Shown in pieces: positions 24,554 through 32,946 of a DNA stretch of 64,000 bases. The notes beneath the pieces were generated by a model. That model did not search any database. It had not been told where the DNA came from and saw only the letters and a program-made list of their open reading frames with translations. The translations under genes and the position numbers were made by a program. The stretch is from positions 1-64,000 of the forward strand of contig JAFDWB010000092.1 of assembly GCA_018268675.1 (NCBI GenBank). Direction: 5' to 3'. This stretch comes from Actinomycetota bacterium (GTDB taxonomy: Bacteria > Actinomycetota > Thermoleophilia > Solirubrobacterales > 70-9). How positions within the stretch are numbered: the first letter of the stretch is position 1; each line of letters begins with the position of its first letter.

Positions 24554-24560
24554 CGCCGGG

Positions 24561-25139
24561 ATGTCACCGGTCGGTGACAAGGTGGCCGCGCCCCGGCGCC
24601 CGCACGACGCCGAGGCTTCGCGGCGCGCGCTCCTCGCCGCGGCCCGCGAGGTCTTCGACGAGGTGGGGTACGACCGCGCGACCACCCGCGAGATCGGCGA
24701 GCGGGCGGCGGTCGACCCGGCGCTGATCGCCCGCTACTTCGCCTCCAAGGAAGGCCTCTTCCTCGCCGCGATCGCCGCCGGCTCGGCCGAGGACGACGGC
24801 ATCGACTTCGAGCCGCGGGCGCTGGTCGCCTTCCTGCTCGAGCGCTGGGACGAACGCGGCCACAGCCCGATCAGCCGCGCCCTCGCCAGCCCCACGCTCA
24901 GCCCCGGCGCGCGCGAGCAGGTCAGCGCCGTGGTCGGCGACCGTGTCCTCGCCGGCCTCGCCGCCGAGCTGCGCGGGCGCGGCGTCGCCGCCGCCGAGCT
25001 GCGGGCGGAGCTCCTCGTCGCGCTTGCCGTCGGCGTCGCCGTGACCCGCAGCAACGGCACCCTGGCGACGCTCGCGGCGGCGCCGCGCGAGCAGGTCCTG
25101 GCGACGCTCGGCCCGCTACTCGACGCCCTGGGCGGGTAG
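24561..25139 (+). CDS. TetR-family transcriptional regulator
   Basis: 192 aa. The N-terminal helix-turn-helix is RRALLAAAREVFDEVGYDRATTREIGERAAVDPALIARYFASKEGLFLAAI. The C-terminal half is the usual variable ligand domain (TetR_C, alanine-rich). The start codon sits inside a perfect 16-base palindrome, a likely autoregulatory operator. Targets are unknown; the divergent PAP2 gene and the downstream NUDIX gene are candidates. Confidence 0.9.
   Translation: MSPVGDKVAAPRRPHDAEASRRALLAAAREVFDEVGYDRATTREIGERAAVDPALIARYFASKEGLFLAAIAAGSAEDDGIDFEPRALVAFLLERWDERGHSPISRALASPTLSPGAREQVSAVVGDRVLAGLAAELRGRGVAAAELRAELLVALAVGVAVTRSNGTLATLAAAPREQVLATLGPLLDALGG
24563..24578. promoter_or_regulatory. Perfect operator-like palindrome over the tetR start
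   Basis: GTCACCG-GT-CGGTGAC begins within the ATG and just follows the -10 TAGGCT. A TetR dimer bound here would block its own transcription start. Confidence 0.55.
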
Positions 25140-25148
25140 GGGGCGAGG

Positions 25149-25640
25149 ATGGCGACAAAGCGCAGCGCCGGCATCCTGCTCTACCGCCGCCGCGAGGACG
25201 GCGAGACCGAGTTCCTGCTCGTCCACCCGGGCGGCCCCTACTGGGCGAAGCGCGACGAGGGCGCCTGGTCGATCCCGAAGGGTGGGATCGAGGCCGAAGA
25301 GGACGCCCGCGAGGCGGCCCTGCGGGAGCTCGACGAGGAGCTCGGCGCCGCCCGCCCGGACCTCGAGCCGGAGGATCTGATCGAGCTCGGCCAGGTGCGC
25401 CAGCGGGCGGGCAAAGTGGTCGACGCCTGGGCCGCGGAGGCCGATTTCGATCCCGCCGCGCTCGACAGCAACACATTCGAGATGGAGTGGCCCCCGCGCA
25501 GCGGCCGCGAGGTCGAGTTCCCCGAGATCGACCGCGCCGACTGGTTCGACCTCGAGTCGGCCCGCCGCAAGCTCCTCCCGGCCCAGGGCGAGTTCCTCGA
25601 CCGCCTGCTCGAGCGCCTCGGCCGCCCCGTCGCCGGCTGA
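25149..25640 (+). CDS. NUDIX hydrolase
   Basis: 163 aa. The Nudix box is complete: GGIEAEEDAREAALRELDEELG (G-x5-E-x7-R-E-U-x-E-E-x-G). It begins SAGILLYRRR, the usual first strand, and resembles short bacterial diadenosine polyphosphate or nucleotide pyrophosphatases. It lies nine bases after the tetR gene. GGCGAGG precedes the ATG. Confidence 0.92.
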   Translation: MATKRSAGILLYRRREDGETEFLLVHPGGPYWAKRDEGAWSIPKGGIEAEEDAREAALRELDEELGAARPDLEPEDLIELGQVRQRAGKVVDAWAAEADFDPAALDSNTFEMEWPPRSGREVEFPEIDRADWFDLESARRKLLPAQGEFLDRLLERLGRPVAG

Positions 25641-25662
25641 GCTCGACCTCACCGTCGCGGGC

Positions 25663-25668
25663 TAGACT
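25663..25668 (+). promoter_or_regulatory. -10 hexamer of a probable leaderless promoter (RDD gene)
   Basis: TAGACT is placed six bases before the ATG at 25675, and no ribosome site is present. It is the same arrangement as at 24548, 47224 and 48092. Confidence 0.55.
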
Positions 25669-25674
25669 CGCCGG

Positions 25675-26691
25675 ATGGCCGACGAGAGCACGCCACTCGC
25701 GGCGCGGCTGCTGGGTGCCGGAGCGCGTGGCGCCGGGGCCGTCGGCCGCGCCACCGGCCTCGACAAGGCGGTGGAAATGGCCGCCGAGGAGGCGATCGTC
25801 ACGGCGATCGAAAGCGAGGCGGTCGAGCGGGCGCTGGTGCGGGTGCTGGAAGGGAAGATCGTCGACGAGGCGGTGCAGGGGGCGCTGGCCAGCGACGCGG
25901 TGAAGAAAGCGCTGCTCGAGACGCTCGACTCCGAGCTCTTCGAGGACGTCTGGCGCCAGCTGCTCGCCTCGCAGGAGATCCAGCAGATGATCGAGCGGAT
26001 CGCCGAGGCGCCCGAGGTGCGCACCGCGATCGCCTCCCAGGGTGTCGGCCTGCTCGGCGACATCGGCCGCCAGTTCGCCAAACTCGCCCGCGACCTCGAC
26101 GACGTGGTCGAGCGGGTCCTCCGCCGCATCTTTCGCCGCCGTCTCCGGCCGCTGCCGACCAACCGCGCGGGCGCCGTCAGCCGCGCCGCCGCCTTCGTCA
26201 TCGACGCCGTCTTCATCAACCTCTTCTTCACCGTCGCCGCCGGGGCGCTGACCCTGCTCGTGACCTTCTTCGGCGGCCACGCCGACAGCGTGCCGCGCGG
26301 GGTGTTGGCGGTCGGCTCGCTGATCTGGCTGGCGGTGGTCGGCACCTACCTGGTCGGCTTCTGGGCGCTGACCGGCCAGACGCCCGGCATGCGCTTCCTC
26401 GGCATCCGCCTGGACGAGCGGCGGCTGCCGCTGCGCCGCGCGATCCGCCGCCTGGTCGGCCTCGGGCTCTCCTTCGTCACCTTCGGGATCGGTTTCCTCG
26501 GCATCGTCTTCGGCGAATCGCGCCGCGGCTGGGACGACCGCATGGGCCTGACCGAAGTCATTTACGACGAGCGGCGCCCCGCCCCGGCGCCGTGGTCGAC
26601 GTTGACCGCGCCCGCGCCGGCACCGCCGCTGCCGGCGGACGCCGCGGGGCCGGTCAGCGACCCGGCAGGGCCCGCTGCACCAGCAGCGTGA
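25675..26691 (+). CDS. RDD-family membrane protein
   Basis: 338 aa. Residues 1-155 are soluble, acidic and helical, with no obvious family. Residues about 160-305 form the RDD domain: R-A-A-A-F-V-I-D start, two or three membrane segments, and GQTPGMRFLGIRLDERRLPLRRAIRR followed by GWDDRMGLTEVIYDE. RDD proteins are poorly understood and some affect Na+/H+ exchange. The C-terminus is Pro/Ala rich and its end overlaps the convergent DUF389 gene by 38 bases. Confidence 0.85.
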   Translation: MADESTPLAARLLGAGARGAGAVGRATGLDKAVEMAAEEAIVTAIESEAVERALVRVLEGKIVDEAVQGALASDAVKKALLETLDSELFEDVWRQLLASQEIQQMIERIAEAPEVRTAIASQGVGLLGDIGRQFAKLARDLDDVVERVLRRIFRRRLRPLPTNRAGAVSRAAAFVIDAVFINLFFTVAAGALTLLVTFFGGHADSVPRGVLAVGSLIWLAVVGTYLVGFWALTGQTPGMRFLGIRLDERRLPLRRAIRRLVGLGLSFVTFGIGFLGIVFGESRRGWDDRMGLTEVIYDERRPAPAPWSTLTAPAPAPPLPADAAGPVSDPAGPAAPAA

Positions 26692-27547
26692 GGCTGCCGG
26701 TGGCGATCAGCAACGCGACGTTGACGGCGAGGACGAGGACCGCGCCGCCCGCTTCTTCGATCCCGCCCGCGCCGAGCGCGACGCCGAGGTAGGCGGAGGC
26801 GGGGATCGTAGTCACCGAGATCGCAACGCCGACCGCCGCCGCGGCGCCGCTCTCGAACGAGAGCATCGCCGCGATCCCCGCCGCGGCCGCGACCAGCACG
26901 GTCGAGTAGTCGAGGTGGGCAAGGGTCTGCAGGCCCGAGTCCTCGACCTTGAAGCCGGCGGGGAGGTAGCCGGTCCAGCGCAGCAGCGCCGAGAGCACCA
27001 TCGCGGTGACGACGACCGAGACCATGCCGATCGTGAGCGTGGCGAACGCCCGCGCCGCCAGCCGCCGGCGCCCCGCGACCAGCCCGACGCAGGTGGCGCA
27101 GATCGGCAGCAGGTCGGGGCTCACCGCCATCGCGCCGACGACCAGGATGCCGCTGGAGACGATCACGCCGAGGGCCGCGATCACCGCGGCGACGTTGATC
27201 AGGGCCAGGTAGCGGGCGAGCGGCCGCGAGTTGGCGCGCGCCTGCCCCATCACCTCGATCCAGGCGAAGCCCTCGATCCCGCCGCCGCCGCGCAGGTGGC
27301 GGGGCTGCGGCGCCACCACCTCGACCCGGGTGAGGAGGTAATCGTCGACCGCGATCCCCATCGCCTCGATCGCCGCGACCAGCTCGTCGGCGGCCGCCGG
27401 CTCGATGTCGGCGACGAACACCGTCTGCCCTTCGCGCGCCGCTTCGTCGGGCTGCCGCACCACCCGTCGCACGCCGCGCAGCTCGCGCAGGAGCCCCCCG
27501 AAGGCGGGCTCGCGACGCGCGTCGATCGATGCGTGGAGGCGCAGCAC
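26654..27547 (-). CDS. DUF389 (TIGR00341-like) membrane protein
   Basis: 297 aa. The soluble N-terminal domain (about 1-110) resembles a regulatory alpha-beta module. Five or six membrane segments follow, with the family hallmark SGILVVGAMAVSPDLLPI and later SFESGAAAAVGVAISVTTIPASAYLGVA. No biochemical function is established for DUF389. It starts at GTG, with a CAGAAT hexamer six bases before it, similar to the leaderless pattern seen elsewhere. Confidence 0.85.
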   Translation of the reverse strand: MLRLHASIDARREPAFGGLLRELRGVRRVVRQPDEAAREGQTVFVADIEPAAADELVAAIEAMGIAVDDYLLTRVEVVAPQPRHLRGGGGIEGFAWIEVMGQARANSRPLARYLALINVAAVIAALGVIVSSGILVVGAMAVSPDLLPICATCVGLVAGRRRLAARAFATLTIGMVSVVVTAMVLSALLRWTGYLPAGFKVEDSGLQTLAHLDYSTVLVAAAAGIAAMLSFESGAAAAVGVAISVTTIPASAYLGVALGAGGIEEAGGAVLVLAVNVALLIATGSLTLLVQRALPGR

Positions 27548-27591
27548 GCGCCCATTCTGAGTGCGCGCCCGGCGTCAGCCGCGCCGCCGTG

Positions 27592-28080
27592 TCAGTCGAC
27601 CAGCTTCAGCACCTTGAATGTTTTCGCGCCCCGCGGGGTCTCGACCTCGACCGTCGCGCCGACCGCGGCGTCCATCAGCGCCTGGCCGATCGGCGACTCG
27701 GCCGAGAGCTTGCCGGCGGCGAGGTCCGCCTCGGTCGAGCCGACCAGGGTCCAGACGTTGGCCTCGTCCTTTGCCTGGTCGAGGACTTCGGCGGTGCGGC
27801 CGAAGGCGAAGGCGTCGCCGTCCTCGCTCGCCTCCACGACCACCGCGTTGCGGAGGCGCTCCTGGAGGCGCTTGATCCGCGTCTCCATCATCGCCTGGTC
27901 GTCTTTTGCCGTGTGGTAGTCGGCGTTCTCCTTGAGGTCGCCGAGCGCCCGGGCGACGCGGATGCGCTCCGCCATCTCGAGGCGGCGCGGCCCTTCCAGC
28001 TCGGCCAGCTCGGCTTTCAGTTCTTCGATGCCGGCGGCGGTGATCGGCTCGCCGCCCGCGCTCTGGTTCGCAGGAGTCAT
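27592..28080 (-). CDS. greA: Transcription elongation factor GreA/GreB family
   Basis: 162 aa, the normal Gre length. The N-terminal coiled coil contains GIEELKAELAELEGPRRLEMAERIRVARALGDLKENADYHTAKDDQAMMETRIKRL, with the acidic tip residues (D/E at DLKENADY) needed for transcript cleavage. The C-terminal FKBP-like domain follows (WTLVGSTEADLAAGKLSAESPIGQALMDAAVGATVEV). It rescues backtracked RNA polymerase. It is monocistronic, upstream of the DUF389 gene on the same strand. Confidence 0.95.
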   Translation of the reverse strand: MTPANQSAGGEPITAAGIEELKAELAELEGPRRLEMAERIRVARALGDLKENADYHTAKDDQAMMETRIKRLQERLRNAVVVEASEDGDAFAFGRTAEVLDQAKDEANVWTLVGSTEADLAAGKLSAESPIGQALMDAAVGATVEVETPRGAKTFKVLKLVD

Positions 28081-28140
28081 CTGGGGAGGGTGTCAAAAAC
28101 GGGTGGTCGGCGGCCGGCTGCCCGGCAAGTCCCTGAGCGC

Positions 28141-29568
28141 TCAGCCGCTGCTCTTGCCGAGCAGTTCCGGGGCGAGCGTCTTCACCTTGGCGCCGTTCGC
28201 CTTCGCCAGCTGTCCGATCCCGAAGAGTTCCTCGTCCGTGCGCAGCAGCGAGTACGGGTCGTACGGGGCGGCGTCGGTGGAGCCCTTGGTGACGAACTTG
28301 GAGAGCAGCAGGGCGCCGGTCTTCAGCGGGTTGGCGGGCGGCGCCGGCGCGGGCTGGCCTGCCGCCGGCGGCGCGGGCGGGTTGACGCCGCCGAAGGTGA
28401 CGATCAGCAGGCCGTCCTTTTTGTAGGCGGGGGAGGCGAGGATCTCCGGCACCACCTGGGCGAGCCAGGCGTCGGCCGCCGCGGGGCCGTTCGGGGCGCC
28501 TTCCGGGCACTGACCGGCGACTCCCGCCGAGCAGAGGTTGGGGGAGATGTAGGAGAAGCTCGGCGTCTTCGCTTCGCTCTTCAGGTCTTTTTGGAGTTCG
28601 GTGATCGGCACGTCGTTGGTGGAGCAGGCGCCGAGGTCGAGCAGCGAGTGGAAGTGGGTGAACGGGTTCAGCCGCGTCGAGTAGCCGCCCGTCGCTGGCT
28701 TTTCTTCTTCTTCGGCCCCGGGGAAGACGCAGTTGGCGGGCGCCCCGGTCGTCGGGTTCGCCATCCCTTCCATGTAGGCGCGCCAACTGAAGCCGCCGAC
28801 TTCGAGCTGGTCGCCGAAGGTGAAGACTTCGACCGGGTAGACGCAACCTTCGCCGGAGATGACCCCGCCTTTGTTCAGCGAGGAGGTCGGCGGGAAGCTG
28901 GTGAAGACCGGGCACTCGGCGGCGGTCGCCTTGTTCGGCGGCTGGCCACTCACCGTCGCCACCCCGTTCGGCAGCAGCGCCTGGCTCAGCACCGAGTAGT
29001 TCGACAGCAGGAGGCCTTTGGGACGCAGGGTGCCGTTCAGATAGGGCATCTGCGACGCGGTGCCGGAGCCGAACGCGGCCTGGTAGCCGCTGCTGACCAG
29101 GGAGATGAGGAAGACGTGCTTGATCCGCCCGGCTTCCGGTTTGCTCGGCGGCGCTTCTTGTTCGGCTTCTTTCGTCGGTTCTTCTTCCGCTGCCGGTTCC
29201 GGTGAGGGTTCCGGTGCGGTTTCTTCGGGGACGGCGACGGGTTCGGGCGCCGGCGCCGGGGCGCTCGGTTCCGGCGCCGGGGTCGACTTGTGCGCGACCG
29301 GCGCGGGCGAGGATTCCGCCGGTTCCGGCGTCGGTTCGGGCGCCGCTTCGAGCGGGGTGGGGGTCGATGCCGCGGTGCGCTCGGCGGCGAGGCTGCGGCC
29401 GAGGATCGAGGCCAGCGGGCTTGCTTCGGGCTGGTTGGTCGCCGCCGCGGCGACGATGCCCGAGGTCGCCACCAGCGAGGAGGCGACGAGGAGCCCGAAG
29501 CGTTTGCCGGTGAGCGACGCCCCCGCGGCGATCGCGGCGCGGATCCGCGTCCGGACCCAGCCGGTCAC
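28141..29568 (-). CDS. Exported phosphoesterase (phospholipase C/acid phosphatase-like)
   Basis: 475 aa from the GTG overlapping the upstream stop. A signal/anchor segment (LLVASSLVATSGIVAAAA) is followed by a Pro/Glu-rich linker to about residue 150. The domain begins HVFLISLVSSGYQAAFGSGTASQMPYLNGTL, then SNYSVLSQALLPNGVATVSGQPP, as in PF04185-type phosphoesterases. It is the last gene of the pst operon, so release of phosphate from extracellular esters is inferred. The usual first metal ligand region (E-N-x-S/T-F) reads S-S-G-Y-Q here, so catalytic competence is uncertain. Glu codons are mainly GAA. Confidence 0.7.
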   Translation of the reverse strand: MTGWVRTRIRAAIAAGASLTGKRFGLLVASSLVATSGIVAAAATNQPEASPLASILGRSLAAERTAASTPTPLEAAPEPTPEPAESSPAPVAHKSTPAPEPSAPAPAPEPVAVPEETAPEPSPEPAAEEEPTKEAEQEAPPSKPEAGRIKHVFLISLVSSGYQAAFGSGTASQMPYLNGTLRPKGLLLSNYSVLSQALLPNGVATVSGQPPNKATAAECPVFTSFPPTSSLNKGGVISGEGCVYPVEVFTFGDQLEVGGFSWRAYMEGMANPTTGAPANCVFPGAEEEEKPATGGYSTRLNPFTHFHSLLDLGACSTNDVPITELQKDLKSEAKTPSFSYISPNLCSAGVAGQCPEGAPNGPAAADAWLAQVVPEILASPAYKKDGLLIVTFGGVNPPAPPAAGQPAPAPPANPLKTGALLLSKFVTKGSTDAAPYDPYSLLRTDEELFGIGQLAKANGAKVKTLAPELLGKSSG

Positions 29569-30164
29569 GAGCCGGCCTCGGTCGGCACGAGCGGCGTGCC
29601 GCACTGCGCGCAGAACCGCACCGCGTGCCCGTAGGGAGCGCCACAACCCGGGCACAACCCGGCGGCGTCCGCCCGCTCGAGTTCGAGCACCCGCTCGACC
29701 GCCAGGAGTTCCGCATCCACGCGCTGCAACTCGGCCGCCTTCCGCGTCAACACATCGAGCCGCACGTGATCCCGGATCGCCATCTCATAGAACGCCCCGC
29801 CCAAATCTGCCTGCATCACCGTGAACTTCTCCAACAGCCGGTCCCGCTGCCCGATCAGCTCCGCACTGTCCTCCTCCCGCACCTCCGCCTCTTCGGCAGC
29901 CTCCGCAGCCGTCAGCTTGATCTTCTTCGGCCGCGCCGGAGCGTCCCCGTTGCTCGGCGGCGGCACCGGGAAGCGCGGCGGCCCGACCGGCGGCCCCACC
30001 GGCAGCCTCTGCGTGGCGTCAGCCTGCGAGAAACCGGACCCTTCACCCGACGAACCCTGCACCGCCTCCAGGGCCCCCTGGGGAAGACCCGCCGGAACCT
30101 CCCCGCTGTTGTTCCCCCGGGTCTTCCCCAGGGGGCCCGGCAAGCGATCCGAAAGCCGACTCAC
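29565..30164 (-). CDS. Zinc-ribbon and coiled-coil protein in the pst operon
   Basis: 199 aa. The N-terminal 70 residues are Pro/Gly-rich and include the translated palindrome at 30071-30138. Residues about 80-160 are charged and helical (coiled coil). The C-terminus is a zinc ribbon, CPGC-x10-CAQC. No signal peptide is seen, so it is probably cytoplasmic. It is coupled by four-base overlaps to both neighbours. Function unknown. Confidence 0.7.
   Translation of the reverse strand: MSRLSDRLPGPLGKTRGNNSGEVPAGLPQGALEAVQGSSGEGSGFSQADATQRLPVGPPVGPPRFPVPPPSNGDAPARPKKIKLTAAEAAEEAEVREEDSAELIGQRDRLLEKFTVMQADLGGAFYEMAIRDHVRLDVLTRKAAELQRVDAELLAVERVLELERADAAGLCPGCGAPYGHAVRFCAQCGTPLVPTEAGS
30071..30138. 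repeat. Long palindrome, family E (copy inside zinc-ribbon gene)
   Basis: Perfect 20-base arms (30071-30090 and 30119-30138, GGGCCCCCTGGGGAAGACCC and its complement) enclose a 28-base centre. The centre is nearly identical, in reverse orientation, to that of the copy at 51046-51107, while the arms are unrelated. Confidence 0.85.
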
Positions 30165-30880
30165 GGTTCCACCCCCGGCGGCAGTTCTTCCTTCGACCCA
30201 CTACCACCGCCACCCCCACCGACGACCACCACATCCGGCAGATTCTGCTGCGCCTTGATGTAGTTTTCGCCCGTCTGTTCGGGGCTTTCTTCGATCAGTT
30301 TGGTGTTGGCTTCTTCGGTCGCCTTGCTCGCCTTGTACCCCGTGACCTGGTGGACGGTGCCGTTCTTGGTCGTGTTCAGCACCTTGCCGCCGCCCTTTTC
30401 GGCCGCCTTCGCGGCTTCCTTGCCGCTCTTGCTTTTGCCGCCCTTGGCGTTCTTGCCGCCCTTCGCGGCCTTTTCGCCGCTCTTGCCCGCGGTCTGCGCC
30501 GGTGCCGTCCCCGTTCCCGCGGGCGCCGCCGCGAGCTGCTGCTTTTCCGCCTGGTGCAGCGCCTTCAGCAACGCCTCTTCGTTGGAGTTGCCGGACCCGC
30601 TGCGCCCGACCACGACCCCGAGCGCGACCGCGATCGGCAGCAGCGCGAAGAACCCGACCGCAGCGGCGCGGCTGCCGCCCCCGGGCTTTTTCGCCTGGCC
30701 TTTGGTCAGCGGCCGGCGCGATTTTTTGCTCATCGCGGCGAAGTAGCGCGAGGCCGGGTTCGACCCGTTGCCGCGCCGCGCCGCGCATTCGACGCAGTAG
30801 CGCTGCTGGGGGTCCATCGGCGCCCCGCACTCTTCGCACGGCTCGAGCCCCTGCGCCCGCATCTGGCCCGCTTCCGTCAC
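30161..30880 (-). CDS. Membrane-anchored zinc-ribbon protein in the pst operon
   Basis: 239 aa from GTG. The N-terminal zinc ribbon is CEECGAPMDPQQRYCVEC (about 15-32). One membrane segment (AAAVGFFALLPIAVALGVVVG, about 75-95) follows, then an exported Lys/Gly/Ala-rich low-complexity region and an acidic C-terminal part with a Gly run. The zinc ribbon would face the cytoplasm. The exported part uses GAA for Glu. Function unknown; coupling to phosphate transport genes is the only clue. Confidence 0.7.
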   Translation of the reverse strand: MTEAGQMRAQGLEPCEECGAPMDPQQRYCVECAARRGNGSNPASRYFAAMSKKSRRPLTKGQAKKPGGGSRAAAVGFFALLPIAVALGVVVGRSGSGNSNEEALLKALHQAEKQQLAAAPAGTGTAPAQTAGKSGEKAAKGGKNAKGGKSKSGKEAAKAAEKGGGKVLNTTKNGTVHQVTGYKASKATEEANTKLIEESPEQTGENYIKAQQNLPDVVVVGGGGGGSGSKEELPPGVEP

Positions 30881-31089
30881 TTTCCCCCCTGACCCTTGTG
30901 CTTGTGCGCGGCCTTGTGCCGCCTCTGTGCCTTCCGTTCGGCGCGCGCCTTGAGGATGTGCGCCGCCTTCGCCTGCTGGGCGGCGGCCTTTTCCTGGGTC
31001 GTCGAGCAGCCCGCGGCGCCCCCGCCGAGCAGGCAGAGGCAGGCGGCGAGCGCCAGCGGCCGGGCGATGGCGGGGCTAGCCGAACGCAC
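30877..31089 (-). CDS. Small basic lipoprotein in the pst operon
   Basis: 70 aa from a GTG inside the pstB 3' end. Signal peptide RPLALAACLCLLGGGAAGC has a clear lipobox, and the 42-residue mature part is rich in Lys, Arg, Ala and His (KAERKAQRRHKAAHKHKGQ). The strong positive charge at the cell surface could bind polyphosphate or teichoic acids, but this is speculation. It overlaps both neighbours. Confidence 0.65.
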   Translation of the reverse strand: MRSASPAIARPLALAACLCLLGGGAAGCSTTQEKAAAQQAKAAHILKARAERKAQRRHKAAHKHKGQGGK

Positions 31090-31960
31090 CGCTGACGTAC
31101 TCCCGCGTCCGCGCCTGGGCGGGCGTGTTGAAGAGCCGGGTCGCGCTGTTGTACTCGACCAGGTCGCCCAGGTACATGAAGGCGACGTGGTCGGCGATCC
31201 GGTAGGCCTGCTGCAGGTTGTGGGTGACGATCACCACGGCGACGTCGTCGCGCAGCTTCACGATCAGGTCCTCGATCACCGCGGTCGACTGCGGGTCGAG
31301 CGCCGAGCACGGCTCGTCGAGCAGCAGCACCTCGGGCTCCGCGGCGAGCGCCCGCGCGATGCAGAGCCGCTGCTGCTGGCCGCCCGACAGCTTCAGGGCC
31401 GGGTGGTCGAGGTTGTCCTTGACCTCCTCGAAGAGCCCCGCCCGCTGCAGCGCCGAGTGCACCTGCGGCGCCAGCACCTTCTTTTTCGTCCGCCGCGAGC
31501 CCTGCTCGCGCAGCACGTAGGCGATGTTGTCGAAGACGCTCATCGGGAACGGGTTCGGCTGCTGGAACACCATCGTCACGCGGCGCCGCAGCAGGGTCGG
31601 CTCGATCAGTCGGATGTCGACGTCGTCGAGGCGGATCGAGCCGGTCAGCTTCGCCGCCGCGGTCAGCTCGGTGAGCCGGTTCAGCGAGCGCAGGAGCGTC
31701 GTCTTGCCGCACCCCGAGGGCCCGATCAGCGCCAGCACCTCGCCCTGGCGGATCGGCAGCGACACGCGTTTCACCGCCTCTTTGGCGCCGTAGTGGACCG
31801 AGACGTCGTCCACCTCCATGCGCCGGATCGAGAACTGCGGCGCCGCGATCGAGCGCCGCGCGGCGACGAAACTGGTCGCGGTCGCCGGCGCCTCGGCGGC
31901 GGGGGTCGGGTCCTGCGGGTCGAGCCGCCGGATCGGCGGCGGGGCGGTCAGTGGCTCCAC
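31076..31960 (-). CDS. pstB: Phosphate ABC transporter ATP-binding protein PstB
   Basis: 294 aa. Walker A is GPSGCGKTT, the signature is LSGGQQQRLCIARA and Walker B is VLLLDEPCSALDP. The PstB hallmarks MVFQQPNPFPMSVFDNIAYVLR and NLQQAYRIADHVAFMYLGDLVEY are present. The first 47 residues are not conserved, so the true start may be the internal Met near MEVDDVSVHYG. It overlaps pstA by 13 bases. No phoU follows. Confidence 0.93.
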   Translation of the reverse strand: MEPLTAPPPIRRLDPQDPTPAAEAPATATSFVAARRSIAAPQFSIRRMEVDDVSVHYGAKEAVKRVSLPIRQGEVLALIGPSGCGKTTLLRSLNRLTELTAAAKLTGSIRLDDVDIRLIEPTLLRRRVTMVFQQPNPFPMSVFDNIAYVLREQGSRRTKKKVLAPQVHSALQRAGLFEEVKDNLDHPALKLSGGQQQRLCIARALAAEPEVLLLDEPCSALDPQSTAVIEDLIVKLRDDVAVVIVTHNLQQAYRIADHVAFMYLGDLVEYNSATRLFNTPAQARTREYVSGAFG

Positions 31961-32946
31961 GTTCCTGCCTTTCGGGCGCGGCGGTGGACCAGGTCGGCGG
32001 CCGCGTTCAGGCCGAGGACCATCAGCAGCAGGACGAAAGCCGCCGCGTAGGCTTTCTGCGGCTGGTTGAGGTTCCCGGTCGGGGAGGCCTCGTAGACGAA
32101 GTTGGTGAGCGTGGTCCCGGCCCCGCGCAGGTAGTCGAGCGGGAACGGCGCCCCTTCGACCGGGGCGAAGTTCTGCGTCGCGCCGAGCAGCACGACGATG
32201 ATCGCGGTGTCGCCGATGATCCGGCCGAGGCCGAGGATCATCCCGGTCGCCACCTGCGGGCGGGCGGTGGGGAGGAGGATGCGCCGCGTCGTCGCCGCCT
32301 TCGTCTTGCCGACCGCGAAGGAGGCCTCGCGCACGTGGCGGGGGATCGATTCGAGGCCCTGGCGGGTCGAGGCGACGATCAGCGGCAGCGCCACCAGGGC
32401 GAGCATCGCCGCGGCGGCGAAGAAGGAGCGGCCGAAGACGACCCCTTCGTTGCTGCGGCTGAGGAAGCCGAGCGCGGTGCTGGAGAAGATCACGGTGCCG
32501 AACAGGGCGAGGACGATCGAGGGGATGCCGGCGATCGCCTCGATCGTCAGCTCGGTGACCCGCGCCAGCGGTGCCGGGCGCCCGTACTCGACCAGCCAGA
32601 CCGCGATCGCGACGCCCGCCGGCAGTGCCAGCGCGATCCCCATCGTGCCGACGATCAGGGTGCCGAAGAGGGCGTCGGAGAAGCCGCCGGATTCGGTTTC
32701 CGAGAAGCCGCTCGCCGCCGGGGTGGTCAGCTCGGAGAGCTTCAGGAACTTCACGCCTTGGAGGAAGAGGTAGACGACGATGCCGACGGCGATCGCGCAG
32801 AAGAGCAGGCCGAGCGCCCAGCAGAAGGCGAGCCCGAGCCGGTCGAGGAGGCTCCAGGTGGCGCTGCCCTCGACCGCGCGGGTGGGCGCCTTGCGCTCCG
32901 GCGGCGGTGCCTGCGGCGGCGGTGGGGTGGCGAGCGAGGACTCCAT
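31948..32946 (-). CDS. pstA: Phosphate ABC transporter permease PstA
   Basis: 332 aa. Six membrane segments with the family stretch IEAIAGIPSIVLALFGTVIF and the coupling loop ESIPRHVREASFAVGKTKAATTRRILLPTARPQVATGMILGLGRIIGDTA. The start is the ATG overlapping the pstC stop; the open frame upstream is only a shadow of pstC. It forms the channel with PstC. Confidence 0.93.
   Translation of the reverse strand: MESSLATPPPPQAPPPERKAPTRAVEGSATWSLLDRLGLAFCWALGLLFCAIAVGIVVYLFLQGVKFLKLSELTTPAASGFSETESGGFSDALFGTLIVGTMGIALALPAGVAIAVWLVEYGRPAPLARVTELTIEAIAGIPSIVLALFGTVIFSSTALGFLSRSNEGVVFGRSFFAAAAMLALVALPLIVASTRQGLESIPRHVREASFAVGKTKAATTRRILLPTARPQVATGMILGLGRIIGDTAIIVVLLGATQNFAPVEGAPFPLDYLRGAGTTLTNFVYEASPTGNLNQPQKAYAAAFVLLLMVLGLNAAADLVHRRARKAGTWSH

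Noticed and set aside
31076-31089. phoU at the end of the pst genes
   Set aside because: The genes after pstB are a lipoprotein and zinc-ribbon proteins; none has PhoU helical repeats.
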